Shown: positions 8,358 through 17,681 of the stretch, piece after piece
Numbering within the stretch: position 1 is the stretch's first letter
Layout: every line of letters starts with the position of its first letter
Origin: an uncultured Treponema sp.
Lineage (GTDB): Bacteria > Spirochaetota > Spirochaetia > Treponematales > Treponemataceae
NCBI GenBank assembly: GCA_947166355.1
Contig: CAMVDX010000010.1
Span: 1 to 64,000 of the forward strand
Reading direction: 5' to 3'
Length of the DNA stretch: 64,000 nucleotides
Made by a program: the position numbers and the translations under genes
The notes under the pieces: model-generated
Databases searched by the model: none
Told to the model about the DNA's origin: nothing
What the model saw: the letters and a program-made list of their open reading frames with translations, nothing else

Positions 8358-10055
8358 ATGAAAAAAATAAAATGGATGATTTTATTTACGGCATTATTTT
8401 TTGGATGCAGTTATCCTGGTGATAAAATTTCTTTTACTGAAATTGAGTCTGCGCAAGAACAGGAAACAGCTTCAGAGTCTCAGCATGAGCCTGAAACGCA
8501 AAGCGAACCGGAACCTGAATCAGAAACTCAACCAGAACCGGAGCCCGAGCAAGAGCCGGAACCAGAATCTGTGCCAGAGGAGCCAGTGCCGCAAAGTGAA
8601 CCTGAAAGCGAACCAGATCCAGAGCCCGAACCCGCCACTGAACCAGAATCCGAGACGGAACCTGAACCTGAACAACCTGAAGAAGAGGAACAGGCAGAGC
8701 CTCCTGAACTGGAACTTCCCGAAGAAGAGGAGCCTGCAGAGCTTACGCTAATGGTTTACATGGCGGCTGACAATGACCTTGAAAGCTATGCGCTTCAGAA
8801 TCTCAAGGCAATGGAACATGCAGAATATGAAAAGATAAATGTAATCGCTCTTATTGACCGTGCAGAAGGCTACGACCAGACAAACGATGACTGGACTGAT
8901 ACGAGACTATTAGAAATCATGCATGACAGTACGGACGGAAGCTGGCTTGTTTCGAGGCGGCTAAAATGTCCTGCCCTCGGAATTTCTGAACGCAGGGTAA
9001 CAGAACTAGATATGGCAAATCCTGCCGTGCTCAAAGGCTTTATAGAATTCTGCAAGAGCGAATATGAAGCCAAGCAGTATGCCCTGATTATCTGGGGGCA
9101 CGGAACCGGCTGGCGTTATGCGGCGGAAGGTTACAGCGTATGGGGTAGCGGAAGTTTTGCAGATGTCTGGCGGTCTCCGGCAGACTGGTACGGGAGTTCT
9201 GAGGTGTTGCGTGCCGTTGCAATCGACGACAAGAGCGGCTCTTATATGAGCGTGCATGACCTCGGGCGTGCCGTGCGCGGACAGGGACTTTGTGTAATCG
9301 GTTTTGACACCTGCTTTGGCGGCGTTATGGAAAACGTATATGAACTGAAAAACTGTGCGACGTATACGGTCGGATGTCCCGGAGTAACTCCCGGAAGCGG
9401 CTGGGATTACGGAAGGCTTCTTGAAGAAATATCAGGGGGAGGCTTTGGTGCAAGAAGTATTGCAACGGCTATGGCGGGCAGTGCTTCAGTTCAGACTACA
9501 GTATTTGTGAATAAGGAAATTGCAAGGCTTATGACAGCTTTTGAAGGTTTTGCAGGAGAACTTGCGGGTTCGATTACTACGGCGGCTCAGAGAAATTCCG
9601 TGTTCAACACGCTCTTTGGTTTGAGGTCTTACAGCTATACACAGTATCCGTGTGACATGTACTTAGATATTGGTGCAATGGCCGAATGGTATTCGCAGAA
9701 TGCATCGGGTAACGGTCTGAGGTCTGCGGCTCAGGGGCTGAAGCAGGCAGTGGAGAGGGCTGTGCTTGCGGCGGGTGGAACGGGAAGTTCATCGGGAAAT
9801 GGCGGTGCATCTGGAGGTAGCGGAACCTCTGGGGGCGGAGGTTCGAACGGGGCTTCTGGTGCCGTGGGATTTGGAGTTCATTTTATTCCGCTCAGCGGAG
9901 CGCGTACGGCTGCGGCTGCCCATTCAGAAGATTACATAAAGGACAGTGCAAGAAACGATCAGTGCGCGTTCATAAAAGAAAGCCAGTGGTGGGTGCCGAC
10001 TGTGGATGGGAACTCGGGCAGCCTGCTGGATAAGATTTTTTACACGGTTTATTAA
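8358..10055 (+). CDS. Clostripain-like (peptidase family C11) lipoprotein cysteine protease
   Basis: Predicted surface or periplasmic lipoprotein protease of 565 residues. I start it at ATG 8358 after AGGTGAG; the in-frame extension to 8298 lies within the previous gene. The signal ends at Cys 17 (ALFFGC). A Pro/Glu/Ser-rich spacer of about 100 residues (roughly 30-130) follows, then the C11 domain from LTLMVYMAADNDLE. The catalytic His is H248 (IIWGHGTGW) and the nucleophile C319 (GFDTCFGG). A Gly/Ser-rich loop (about 475-500) interrupts the C-terminal part. C11 enzymes cleave after basic residues, as known from the family. It sits between the secretion genes and the RHS gene with 17-base spacing, so it may process or release the RHS product or be a co-exported effector; that is inference. 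Confidence 0.88.
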   Translation: MKKIKWMILFTALFFGCSYPGDKISFTEIESAQEQETASESQHEPETQSEPEPESETQPEPEPEQEPEPESVPEEPVPQSEPESEPDPEPEPATEPESETEPEPEQPEEEEQAEPPELELPEEEEPAELTLMVYMAADNDLESYALQNLKAMEHAEYEKINVIALIDRAEGYDQTNDDWTDTRLLEIMHDSTDGSWLVSRRLKCPALGISERRVTELDMANPAVLKGFIEFCKSEYEAKQYALIIWGHGTGWRYAAEGYSVWGSGSFADVWRSPADWYGSSEVLRAVAIDDKSGSYMSVHDLGRAVRGQGLCVIGFDTCFGGVMENVYELKNCATYTVGCPGVTPGSGWDYGRLLEEISGGGFGARSIATAMAGSASVQTTVFVNKEIARLMTAFEGFAGELAGSITTAAQRNSVFNTLFGLRSYSYTQYPCDMYLDIGAMAEWYSQNASGNGLRSAAQGLKQAVERAVLAAGGTGSSSGNGGASGGSGTSGGGGSNGASGAVGFGVHFIPLSGARTAAAAHSEDYIKDSARNDQCAFIKESQWWVPTVDGNSGSLLDKIFYTVY

Positions 10056-10072
10056 AACGTGAGGAGGTAGTT

Positions 10073-13000
10073 ATGAAGAAGAATATAAAGAAGATGATTT
10101 TTATAATCGGCTGTTTTTTTCTGATATCATCAGGTTTAAGCGCATTTTATTATGCTGAGGACGGACAGCATTCCAGCGGCGGTGGAAAAGAGAAGACAGA
10201 GGATAGTGGTTCTTCAAACGATTCTGAAAAAAAGAATGATAACACCGAAGAAGAATCAGAAAAACAGGGAAACGGAAACGGCGGAACGAATACCAACCCC
10301 GACGGCGGTCAGAGTAATACGGGCGGAAATTCTAATGGCGGCGGAAATGAAAAAGATAAAGATGGGGCTGATGAAGAAAAAAAGAAAGAGGAAGAAGAAG
10401 CTGCAAGACGTGCACGCGAAGAAGCTGAACGGAAAGCCCGTGAGGAAAGAGAGCATATGGAAGCAATAAAAAATGCTCTGCAGGAAGCTGAAAAAAAGGC
10501 TCTTGATGAAGAGAATCGGTTGCAGGAACTTGAAGCTGAAATTGCAAAGGCTGAAGAGAGGTTAAAGAATGCAGATGATGGAAATATGTATCCTGCCGCC
10601 AGCCGCGCAATGAAACAGACCATGGATTCCCTCAAACGTCAGCAGGAAGAAAAACGTAAAAAATATGATGAAATTCAGAAAGAATGCGAAAAGCTGAATA
10701 AGGAAATCAAGGAAAAGGAAAACTCAAAAACCGGCGGAGACCCGGTAAGGCTTACAACTGGAAGCTATGAACAGAATGAGAGCGATATAATAATTTCTGG
10801 TGTTCAGCCTTTTGAAGTAAAAAGAAAATATGATTCTGAAAATAAGATTATATCAAGCTTCGGCTACGGCTGGGTAACGAACCTTGACCAGAGAATAATA
10901 CTTGGTACAAGTGCTTCGATACAGAATGAATATGAAGAGCTTCTTGTGAATCTGAGTCAGGCGAAAGAAATTAGAGACAGCCTGGAACTGGATATAAAAA
11001 GCTCTTACAGAATCTCATCAATAGAAAACGGAGAAACAGAGATTCTTCAAAGAAAGAAAGGGCTTCTTGAAATCGGAGCTGCGGCGCATGAACTTGCATT
11101 GCAGCGGGGAGAAACCATAGAAATAAATATTCCTGTGTTTGAAACAGAAACGGAAACAGATGAAACATCACAAACACAGTCCTCAGATGGTACAGTCAGT
11201 GTAGCTCCGGCTTCAGGTTCTGCAGCAGGTTCAGCTTCAGGTAAAGTCTCTACTTCTGGTTCTGATTTGAACTCAGGTTCCGGTTCGAATTCAACCTCTG
11301 GTTCTGCTTCGACTTCATCTTCCAGTTCTGTAGTAAGTTCTTCATCATCCTCTTCCTCTTCTTCGAGCACCAGTTCACAGTCGGGAAGCAGCATGACAGG
11401 TAATCCGGAAAACAGTCCTGGAAGCAGTACAGGTTTTTCAGGATTCTCAGAAGGTGTAACCTCAGCTTCATCAGACGGGAATCAGAGTGTTCCTGAAATT
11501 GAACCGCTTCCAAATATACTTGAGGGGGTAATAACGGAAGAAGAGCTTAATGCATTAATAGAGAGACTGAGGTTGAAGTCAGAAAATCTGAGTGTAACGG
11601 CTGAGCAGATATCCGCTGAGGCTTACAGGCGCGCCGAAGAACTGGATGGAATTATTGAATCATTTCGGGAAGATGTTTCATTTCTGAATCAGATACAGAG
11701 TGAATATGAAGCGATGAAGCATGAGGTGGATGCATTTTATGCGGCAGAGTTTGCTCCGAGTGCAGGCCGCCATAACAGGAACAGCAGGGCTCTTTTTACT
11801 GGAATGGAGCCGGGGTATGAGGAAACCGGGCTTGATACAATTACCCTGATAGATGAAAACGGATATCCGCATCTTCTTTATGAAACGGGAGAAGGAAGCA
11901 GAATCTGGAAGAATGACAGTGAGAAAAATATTGTAAACGTTACGGTTTCAGGCGATGGCTATCTTGTGTCGCTGCGTGACGGTACGGTAAAGGCCTTTGA
12001 TGAAGCAGGCTTTATTATCAGGCTCACAGACAGAAATGAAAACACTATTGGAATCAGCCGTAATCCGGATGAAAAAATAAATTATATTGAAACTTCTTTC
12101 GGCGAAAAATACAGATTTGAATATAACGGAAGATTTATTTCAAAAATAACAAACGAACGTTCGTTAGATGAAAGTGTAAGCTATGGATACAGCGGAAACA
12201 GCCTTGTGAGTGTAAAGGATACAGACGGCGATACGGTAACCATGACTTATGATTCAGAAGACCGCATGACTGCTTTGAATAAATGCGACGGAAGCAGCGT
12301 GCGTTTTGAATATGGAGAACAGACGGCAGATGGCTTAGTTCTTACAACTGCAACCGTAAACGAAGAAGGCTATGCCGAGCATTTTGAATATGACAGAAGC
12401 GGTATGCGTACTGTATATATAGATCACGACGGAAACAGAACCTGTTACTGGTATGACGGCCGGCACAGAACAGTACGTGAGGAACAGCCTGACGGAACTG
12501 TCATTATAAATGAATATGATGATTTTGATAATTTAATCCGCATGAATGAAAACGGTAACGTTACTTCTTTCAGCTATGACGGCTCTGGAAATAAAACAGC
12601 TGCTTCTTACAGCGACGGAAGTTATGAGAGCTGGAGCTATGATAACTTTGGCTTGGTTACTTCGTATATAGACCGTGACGGTGTGAGGGAAGAATATATC
12701 AGAGATGGAAAAGGAAACATCACGTCATATCGCAGAGGCGGAAAATCTGTTTATGCGCAGACTGCTGATTCAAAAGGTCAGGTGATAAGACGCACAGTTT
12801 ATGGTGAGAAAACTGTTACTACGAATTATGTTTATGACAGGTACGGCAATGTGTTGCGCAAAGAATGCGGCGGCGTGCTTACTGAATATCTTTATGACAG
12901 TCGGAACAGGCTTGTGAAGGAAAAACTGGCCGGAAAAGTCTTGTCAGAATATCAGTATGACGGAAACAGAATTGTAAGAAAAGATTATAACGGTCTTGAA

Positions 13001-16000
13001 ACTATATATCTAACTAACGGTCGTAAGGATTTGATTAGAGTTACGCAGAAAGATACCGTTACTGGAATCGTGCATGAAACAAGAATTGAATACGACAGAA
13101 GACATCTGCCGCTAAAAATTTACGAGGGAAACGGAGAGAATGAAAAGCTTGTTTCTTCATATTTATATACTGCCGAAGGAAAGCTACGTGCTGAAGTTCT
13201 TCATGGCAGTGAAAGCTGGATAAGACTCTATGAATACAGAAATAATCAGATTTCAGAACTCAAACAATTCAAGGTAAATCCGGTGGTTGAGGTCCTCGAA
13301 ACTTCCGCAGAGCTCATCGACGAAACAAGATTGCAAACCCTTCTGCACACTGCCGTCTCAAATGTCTACACTGAGAAATACAATTTCACAATCCAAAACA
13401 GTAACAGAAAACTCGTGACCGTAACCGACGGGCTCGGCATTCAAAGCCTATTTGAGTACGACAGCTACGGTAATCTTGTAAAGGTAACAGACGGGAACGC
13501 AGAAGTAAGGCAGAGAAATTACACAAGGGCAGGTCGTGTTTTTGCAGAGCAGAGTTCTCAAGGCGGCTGGTATGAATACGGATATACAGACGGCTCTCTG
13601 AGCAGTGCCAGAGAACAGGGCGGAACAGCAGTACGAGTTGAATACTACCCTGACGGAAGTCTTAAGAGCGAGACAGACCGCTATGGTAAAACGACTTATT
13701 ATCATTATGATAACCAGGGGTGTATAATCAGCGTTCAGAGCGAAGCTCAGAAAATCTGGTATGAATATGATGATTTTGACAGGGTGGTAAAGACTGTCGT
13801 GGGGAATTCGGCAGATGAAGCTGCAAGCGTTTATTATGAGACTCATGAATATTCATCTGATGGAAGAAAAGTAACCGTCAGTGAAGGCGGCAAATACAAG
13901 ACAGTTTATGAGCTTGATGCCTTCGGAAATGTTGTTAAACAGATTGATGGAAATACTAACGAACGTTCGTATGTATATGATATGCAGAACGGTCTTATTG
14001 CAGAATATGACGGTTATGGAGAAAAGACTTCTTATGAATACAACGCGCTTGGACTGGTGAGCAAGGTAACACTGCCGGATGGAACAGAAACAAAATATGA
14101 ATACAATTATATGGGACTTCTTTCAAAAGTTACGGATGACTGCGGGACAGTTTATGAAGCTTTATATGATAAGGCTGGCCGCCTTATAAAGGAGCGTAAT
14201 CGTGCTGACTCAGAGAAATCCTATGAATATGACAGGGCAGGGCGGGTTACCAAAGTTCTCTGCGGTGGTGAAGTTGTAGAATCTTACTCTTATGGTTCTG
14301 ACAGCCGCACAATAAACGTAAAGGACGGTAACGGTAATGATTACCTTTACAATTACGATGCATTCGGCCGCCTGACAAGCGAAAGAAACAGAAATAACCT
14401 TGAACAGAATTATTCTTACGATGAAGAAGGCCAGCTTAAATTAAGAAACAGCTTTGAGGGCGGAACGACAACCATCAGTTATTCCTCAGACAGAACCGTG
14501 CGCACAGTCCGATATTCCGACGGTTCAGAAAACCGATTTGTCTATGACATGATTGGTAACATTACAGAATCACAGAACGCTTACGGTAGAACGCAGTACC
14601 ACTATGACCAGGGTGGCCACATGGTTTACCAGAAAGACGTAACGACAGGTGAAGAAATCTATTTTACTTACGATGATGCCGGTAACAGAATAAGACTCGA
14701 AAGCTCTAACCGCCAGACTTCATACACCTATGGTAAAAACAACGAGGTAAAAGAAATTTTTGACAACAGGCAGAGAATCAGTATAAAATTAGAGTATGAC
14801 AAAGTCGGAAGGGAAGTATTGAGAAAGTTTGGAAATAGCACATCAGAACAGACTCTATATGATAAAGCAGGACGTATAACTGTAAAAACTCAGAAAAATG
14901 CCCGCGGCGAGTTGCTGTGGGGTGAGGGCTATGTTTACGGCAGTGACGGTAAACGGACTGTAACGGTTGATAACCTCGGCCGGATTACGTTCTATGAATA
15001 TAACAAAAAAGGACAGCTCAGTACTGTTTACTATCCTTATACTGAAGAGATGATTAGGAATCTGAAGTCGGAAGCTGAAACAAACGGACTTGCCACAACA
15101 GCCGAAGCAGGTGAGAATCGTTTTATTACGAGCACAGAAAAAGCAGACCTTGTTCCGCTTATGAACTCAATGCAGTACGGACTTGCCTATAACCTAACAA
15201 GCCTCCAGGTTTTCATAAAAGAAAGTTATGCCTACGACAAAAATGGCAACCGCACATCGAAGACAACTCCTTACGGAAGAATTGAATACACTTACGACCG
15301 TGAAAATTGTCTCCTTTCCAGTGGTTCAAAAGGTCAGACTTTCATAAACTATACTTATGATAGAATGGGAAATCTCCTCACAGAAGAAAGTGCAAATAAA
15401 ACAGTAAAATACGCCTACAATTCGCAGAACCGTCTGATTTACTGCGAAGTAACAGACAGAGCAAATAAGGAATATGCCCAGACAACCTATGCCTACGATG
15501 CATTCGGCAGACGTATTATTGTACAGGACAGGGGAGAAGCCGCAATCCGTACCCTTTACGATGGACTAACCTTTGACATCATTAAGCAGGGACCGACCTT
15601 CGCAAACGGCCAGTTCACAGATTCAGGCAGCGGCATAAAGTTCAGCAGCACCGGCCGCCCGACCGGAGACCGCTACCGCTACTTAGGCGACGAAGACAAA
15701 AAAGACGGCAGTCGCTATTTCTATCTCGACGAGGGAACCTACAAAAATGTAAGCAGCCGCTACCGCGGCGAACGCACCACAATAAACGTAAACGGCACAC
15801 TCGCTGCTCAGACCACCTCGGATGGAACAGACTATTTTTCAACCGAACTCTTAGGTAGCGTTACATCAATTACCGACACCTACGGCGCACAGAAATCAAA
15901 TTACACCTACGACGCATTCGGCTCTCTCGTACAGGGCGACCTCACCGGTACCACCGACTTCGGCTACCTGGGCAAACAGCAAGACCCGACCACGAAACTC

Positions 16001-16738
16001 TACAACTACGGCTACCGCGACTACAAACCGCAGACCGCCCGTTTTACCACCCTCGATCCAGTCTGTGACGGTCACAATTGGTTCACTTACTGTTACGGCG
16101 ACCCTGTAAACTTTATAGACCTCTGGGGATTGGAAATCATGAAGTTTGGTGATTATTCATTTATGTCAGATTTTGATGATAATATTAATGGTACTGATTC
16201 AAAAATAAGTGATAATGGGTGTGCGATGACAGGCGTTGCAAATATTCTTACAGAAATACAACATAAAAATAATCCAAAACAAATTCCTTATGATGAAGTA
16301 ATGCATACAGGAACCCTAAAAAATATAACGCCAAAAGATTTAAATGTGAAGGAGAATTTTTATAAAGATACGGATAATTTAGATTGGGAAAAAACTGTGT
16401 CAAAATATGGTCTAACAGCTAAGCGGTCTAAAAACGAAGATGATGCTAAAAGAATGATTAAAAAGGCAAAGGAGTCGAAAAATCAAGAATACTTATTAAT
16501 TCAGGTTCCAATTGTAATTAATGATGGTGATAAAAAAAAGACTGTTTTACATTGGGTAGGTCATACAGGAAAAACAGTTATTGATAGAGATGGTACTTGG
16601 ATAGAAATCAGTCCGACATCTCGTAATGATTTTAATAGAGCCATCAATAATTCTAATTGGAAAAATATGAATGGGAAAATTTATATAAAACAAACAGACA
16701 TAAAAGGGGCTGTTGTAATTCAAAAGAAAAACAAATAG
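10073..16738 (+). CDS. Full-length secreted RHS/YD-repeat protein with C-terminal papain-fold (C39-like) toxin domain
   Basis: A 2221-residue polymorphic-toxin-like protein. The order is: Sec signal (1-25); Gly/Asn/Lys-rich linker; long coiled coil (about 100-215); DUF6531-like segment (GGDPVRLTTGSY, from about 221); Ser-rich low-complexity stretch (about 373-473); second coiled-coil part; many YD repeats (about 640-1975); and an RHS-core end (TTLDPVCDGHNWFTYC, then DLWGLE near 2016-2021). The last 200 residues differ sharply in base use (AT-rich) from the core, as usual for exchangeable toxin tips. That tip has a Cys/His/polar arrangement: C2050 in NGCAMTGVANIL, H2160 in HWVGHTG, and ISPTS near 2181, resembling C39-like papain-fold peptidases. 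Because it is Sec-targeted and lies in the secretion operon, export by that system followed by wall or periplasmic action is my inference. Confidence 0.87.
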   Translation: MKKNIKKMIFIIGCFFLISSGLSAFYYAEDGQHSSGGGKEKTEDSGSSNDSEKKNDNTEEESEKQGNGNGGTNTNPDGGQSNTGGNSNGGGNEKDKDGADEEKKKEEEEAARRAREEAERKAREEREHMEAIKNALQEAEKKALDEENRLQELEAEIAKAEERLKNADDGNMYPAASRAMKQTMDSLKRQQEEKRKKYDEIQKECEKLNKEIKEKENSKTGGDPVRLTTGSYEQNESDIIISGVQPFEVKRKYDSENKIISSFGYGWVTNLDQRIILGTSASIQNEYEELLVNLSQAKEIRDSLELDIKSSYRISSIENGETEILQRKKGLLEIGAAAHELALQRGETIEINIPVFETETETDETSQTQSSDGTVSVAPASGSAAGSASGKVSTSGSDLNSGSGSNSTSGSASTSSSSSVVSSSSSSSSSSSTSSQSGSSMTGNPENSPGSSTGFSGFSEGVTSASSDGNQSVPEIEPLPNILEGVITEEELNALIERLRLKSENLSVTAEQISAEAYRRAEELDGIIESFREDVSFLNQIQSEYEAMKHEVDAFYAAEFAPSAGRHNRNSRALFTGMEPGYEETGLDTITLIDENGYPHLLYETGEGSRIWKNDSEKNIVNVTVSGDGYLVSLRDGTVKAFDEAGFIIRLTDRNENTIGISRNPDEKINYIETSFGEKYRFEYNGRFISKITNERSLDESVSYGYSGNSLVSVKDTDGDTVTMTYDSEDRMTALNKCDGSSVRFEYGEQTADGLVLTTATVNEEGYAEHFEYDRSGMRTVYIDHDGNRTCYWYDGRHRTVREEQPDGTVIINEYDDFDNLIRMNENGNVTSFSYDGSGNKTAASYSDGSYESWSYDNFGLVTSYIDRDGVREEYIRDGKGNITSYRRGGKSVYAQTADSKGQVIRRTVYGEKTVTTNYVYDRYGNVLRKECGGVLTEYLYDSRNRLVKEKLAGKVLSEYQYDGNRIVRKDYNGLETIYLTNGRKDLIRVTQKDTVTGIVHETRIEYDRRHLPLKIYEGNGENEKLVSSYLYTAEGKLRAEVLHGSESWIRLYEYRNNQISELKQFKVNPVVEVLETSAELIDETRLQTLLHTAVSNVYTEKYNFTIQNSNRKLVTVTDGLGIQSLFEYDSYGNLVKVTDGNAEVRQRNYTRAGRVFAEQSSQGGWYEYGYTDGSLSSAREQGGTAVRVEYYPDGSLKSETDRYGKTTYYHYDNQGCIISVQSEAQKIWYEYDDFDRVVKTVVGNSADEAASVYYETHEYSSDGRKVTVSEGGKYKTVYELDAFGNVVKQIDGNTNERSYVYDMQNGLIAEYDGYGEKTSYEYNALGLVSKVTLPDGTETKYEYNYMGLLSKVTDDCGTVYEALYDKAGRLIKERNRADSEKSYEYDRAGRVTKVLCGGEVVESYSYGSDSRTINVKDGNGNDYLYNYDAFGRLTSERNRNNLEQNYSYDEEGQLKLRNSFEGGTTTISYSSDRTVRTVRYSDGSENRFVYDMIGNITESQNAYGRTQYHYDQGGHMVYQKDVTTGEEIYFTYDDAGNRIRLESSNRQTSYTYGKNNEVKEIFDNRQRISIKLEYDKVGREVLRKFGNSTSEQTLYDKAGRITVKTQKNARGELLWGEGYVYGSDGKRTVTVDNLGRITFYEYNKKGQLSTVYYPYTEEMIRNLKSEAETNGLATTAEAGENRFITSTEKADLVPLMNSMQYGLAYNLTSLQVFIKESYAYDKNGNRTSKTTPYGRIEYTYDRENCLLSSGSKGQTFINYTYDRMGNLLTEESANKTVKYAYNSQNRLIYCEVTDRANKEYAQTTYAYDAFGRRIIVQDRGEAAIRTLYDGLTFDIIKQGPTFANGQFTDSGSGIKFSSTGRPTGDRYRYLGDEDKKDGSRYFYLDEGTYKNVSSRYRGERTTINVNGTLAAQTTSDGTDYFSTELLGSVTSITDTYGAQKSNYTYDAFGSLVQGDLTGTTDFGYLGKQQDPTTKLYNYGYRDYKPQTARFTTLDPVCDGHNWFTYCYGDPVNFIDLWGLEIMKFGDYSFMSDFDDNINGTDSKISDNGCAMTGVANILTEIQHKNNPKQIPYDEVMHTGTLKNITPKDLNVKENFYKDTDNLDWEKTVSKYGLTAKRSKNEDDAKRMIKKAKESKNQEYLLIQVPIVINDGDKKKTVLHWVGHTGKTVIDRDGTWIEISPTSRNDFNRAINNSNWKNMNGKIYIKQTDIKGAVVIQKKNK

Positions 16739-16751
16739 AGGAGAAAATGTA

Positions 16752-17648
16752 ATGAAATACTACAAGATATATACAATCGTATTATTATTTATGATTTCTT
16801 TTTTTGGATGTAAAAAGAAACAAAACTTTGATATTAAAAATAATGATTTAAATGAAGAAAACGGTTCAATCTTAAAAAATGAAACAGAAAAAAATAATAA
16901 TCAAAGTATTGTTATAAATGATAAAGAGGCAGAATCTTTTGTAGATAATGAAATAGAAAAGCAAATGCAAAATTTTCTGCCTGCCTTGAAAATTTTAAAT
17001 GAATATTCGTTTGAAAGCATAGAGAATTATGATTTAAGCTTAATAAGTTTAGATATAATTAATAATTCTGAGATAGCATGTTCTTATGACGGAAAAGTAT
17101 TTTGCAAAATTTCTGATTTTAATGGAAAAATTGAACGAATTTATAATCATTGTGTACCATACAGAAATGGTAGATTATTTTCTTCTTCATTTGAAGTGTT
17201 TGTAGAAGAAAATCAATTTTTTGGAGTAATAAACTTATTTGAAGGTATTTTAAAAGTCTATAAATCTTTACATTCTGATAATCAATATTCACCTCCATTC
17301 TATTCAGGTAAAGGAAAATATATGGTAATTAACAATGTCCGAATTGTAAAACCTGCACATTATGATTATAAAATGTATAAACATGTAAGTTCAGTTTTTG
17401 GCGGTTTTCTTGAAGTATATAGTTTTTTTGACAATGAGCTAGTTTATAAGATAGATAAAAGGCAACTTCATAGTAATACGCTATTAGGTATTGATAAAAT
17501 AGAGTATGAAATTGATGGATTCAGAATAACTTTAGGTAATTATTTAGATTCAGATGAATTTGTTGATTTTAATCTGATTATGGATGAAGGTAAGTTTCTG
17601 TATGAAATTAACGATAAAACGGACTATTGTATGAATGAAATGTTATAG
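16752..17648 (+). CDS. Exported lipoprotein, presumed immunity protein for the RHS C39-like toxin
   Basis: A 298-residue product starting 13 bases after the RHS stop, with GAGGAG upstream. The signal peptide ends in a lipobox-like FFGC (Cys 20), then an Asn/Lys/Glu-rich linker and a beta-rich domain. I recognise no family. Position directly behind a polymorphic toxin tip and strongly AT-rich composition matching that tip are the usual marks of an immunity gene. Its lipoprotein signal implies that the toxin is met outside the cytoplasm. Confidence 0.6.
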   Translation: MKYYKIYTIVLLFMISFFGCKKKQNFDIKNNDLNEENGSILKNETEKNNNQSIVINDKEAESFVDNEIEKQMQNFLPALKILNEYSFESIENYDLSLISLDIINNSEIACSYDGKVFCKISDFNGKIERIYNHCVPYRNGRLFSSSFEVFVEENQFFGVINLFEGILKVYKSLHSDNQYSPPFYSGKGKYMVINNVRIVKPAHYDYKMYKHVSSVFGGFLEVYSFFDNELVYKIDKRQLHSNTLLGIDKIEYEIDGFRITLGNYLDSDEFVDFNLIMDEGKFLYEINDKTDYCMNEML

Positions 17649-17681
17649 CAATAGGTTTCAATCAATCGGAAAAAACAAATT

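Noticed and set aside
11047..11513. Acidic low-complexity frames on - opposite the RHS gene
   Set aside because: They mirror the Ser-rich linker codons of the RHS protein.
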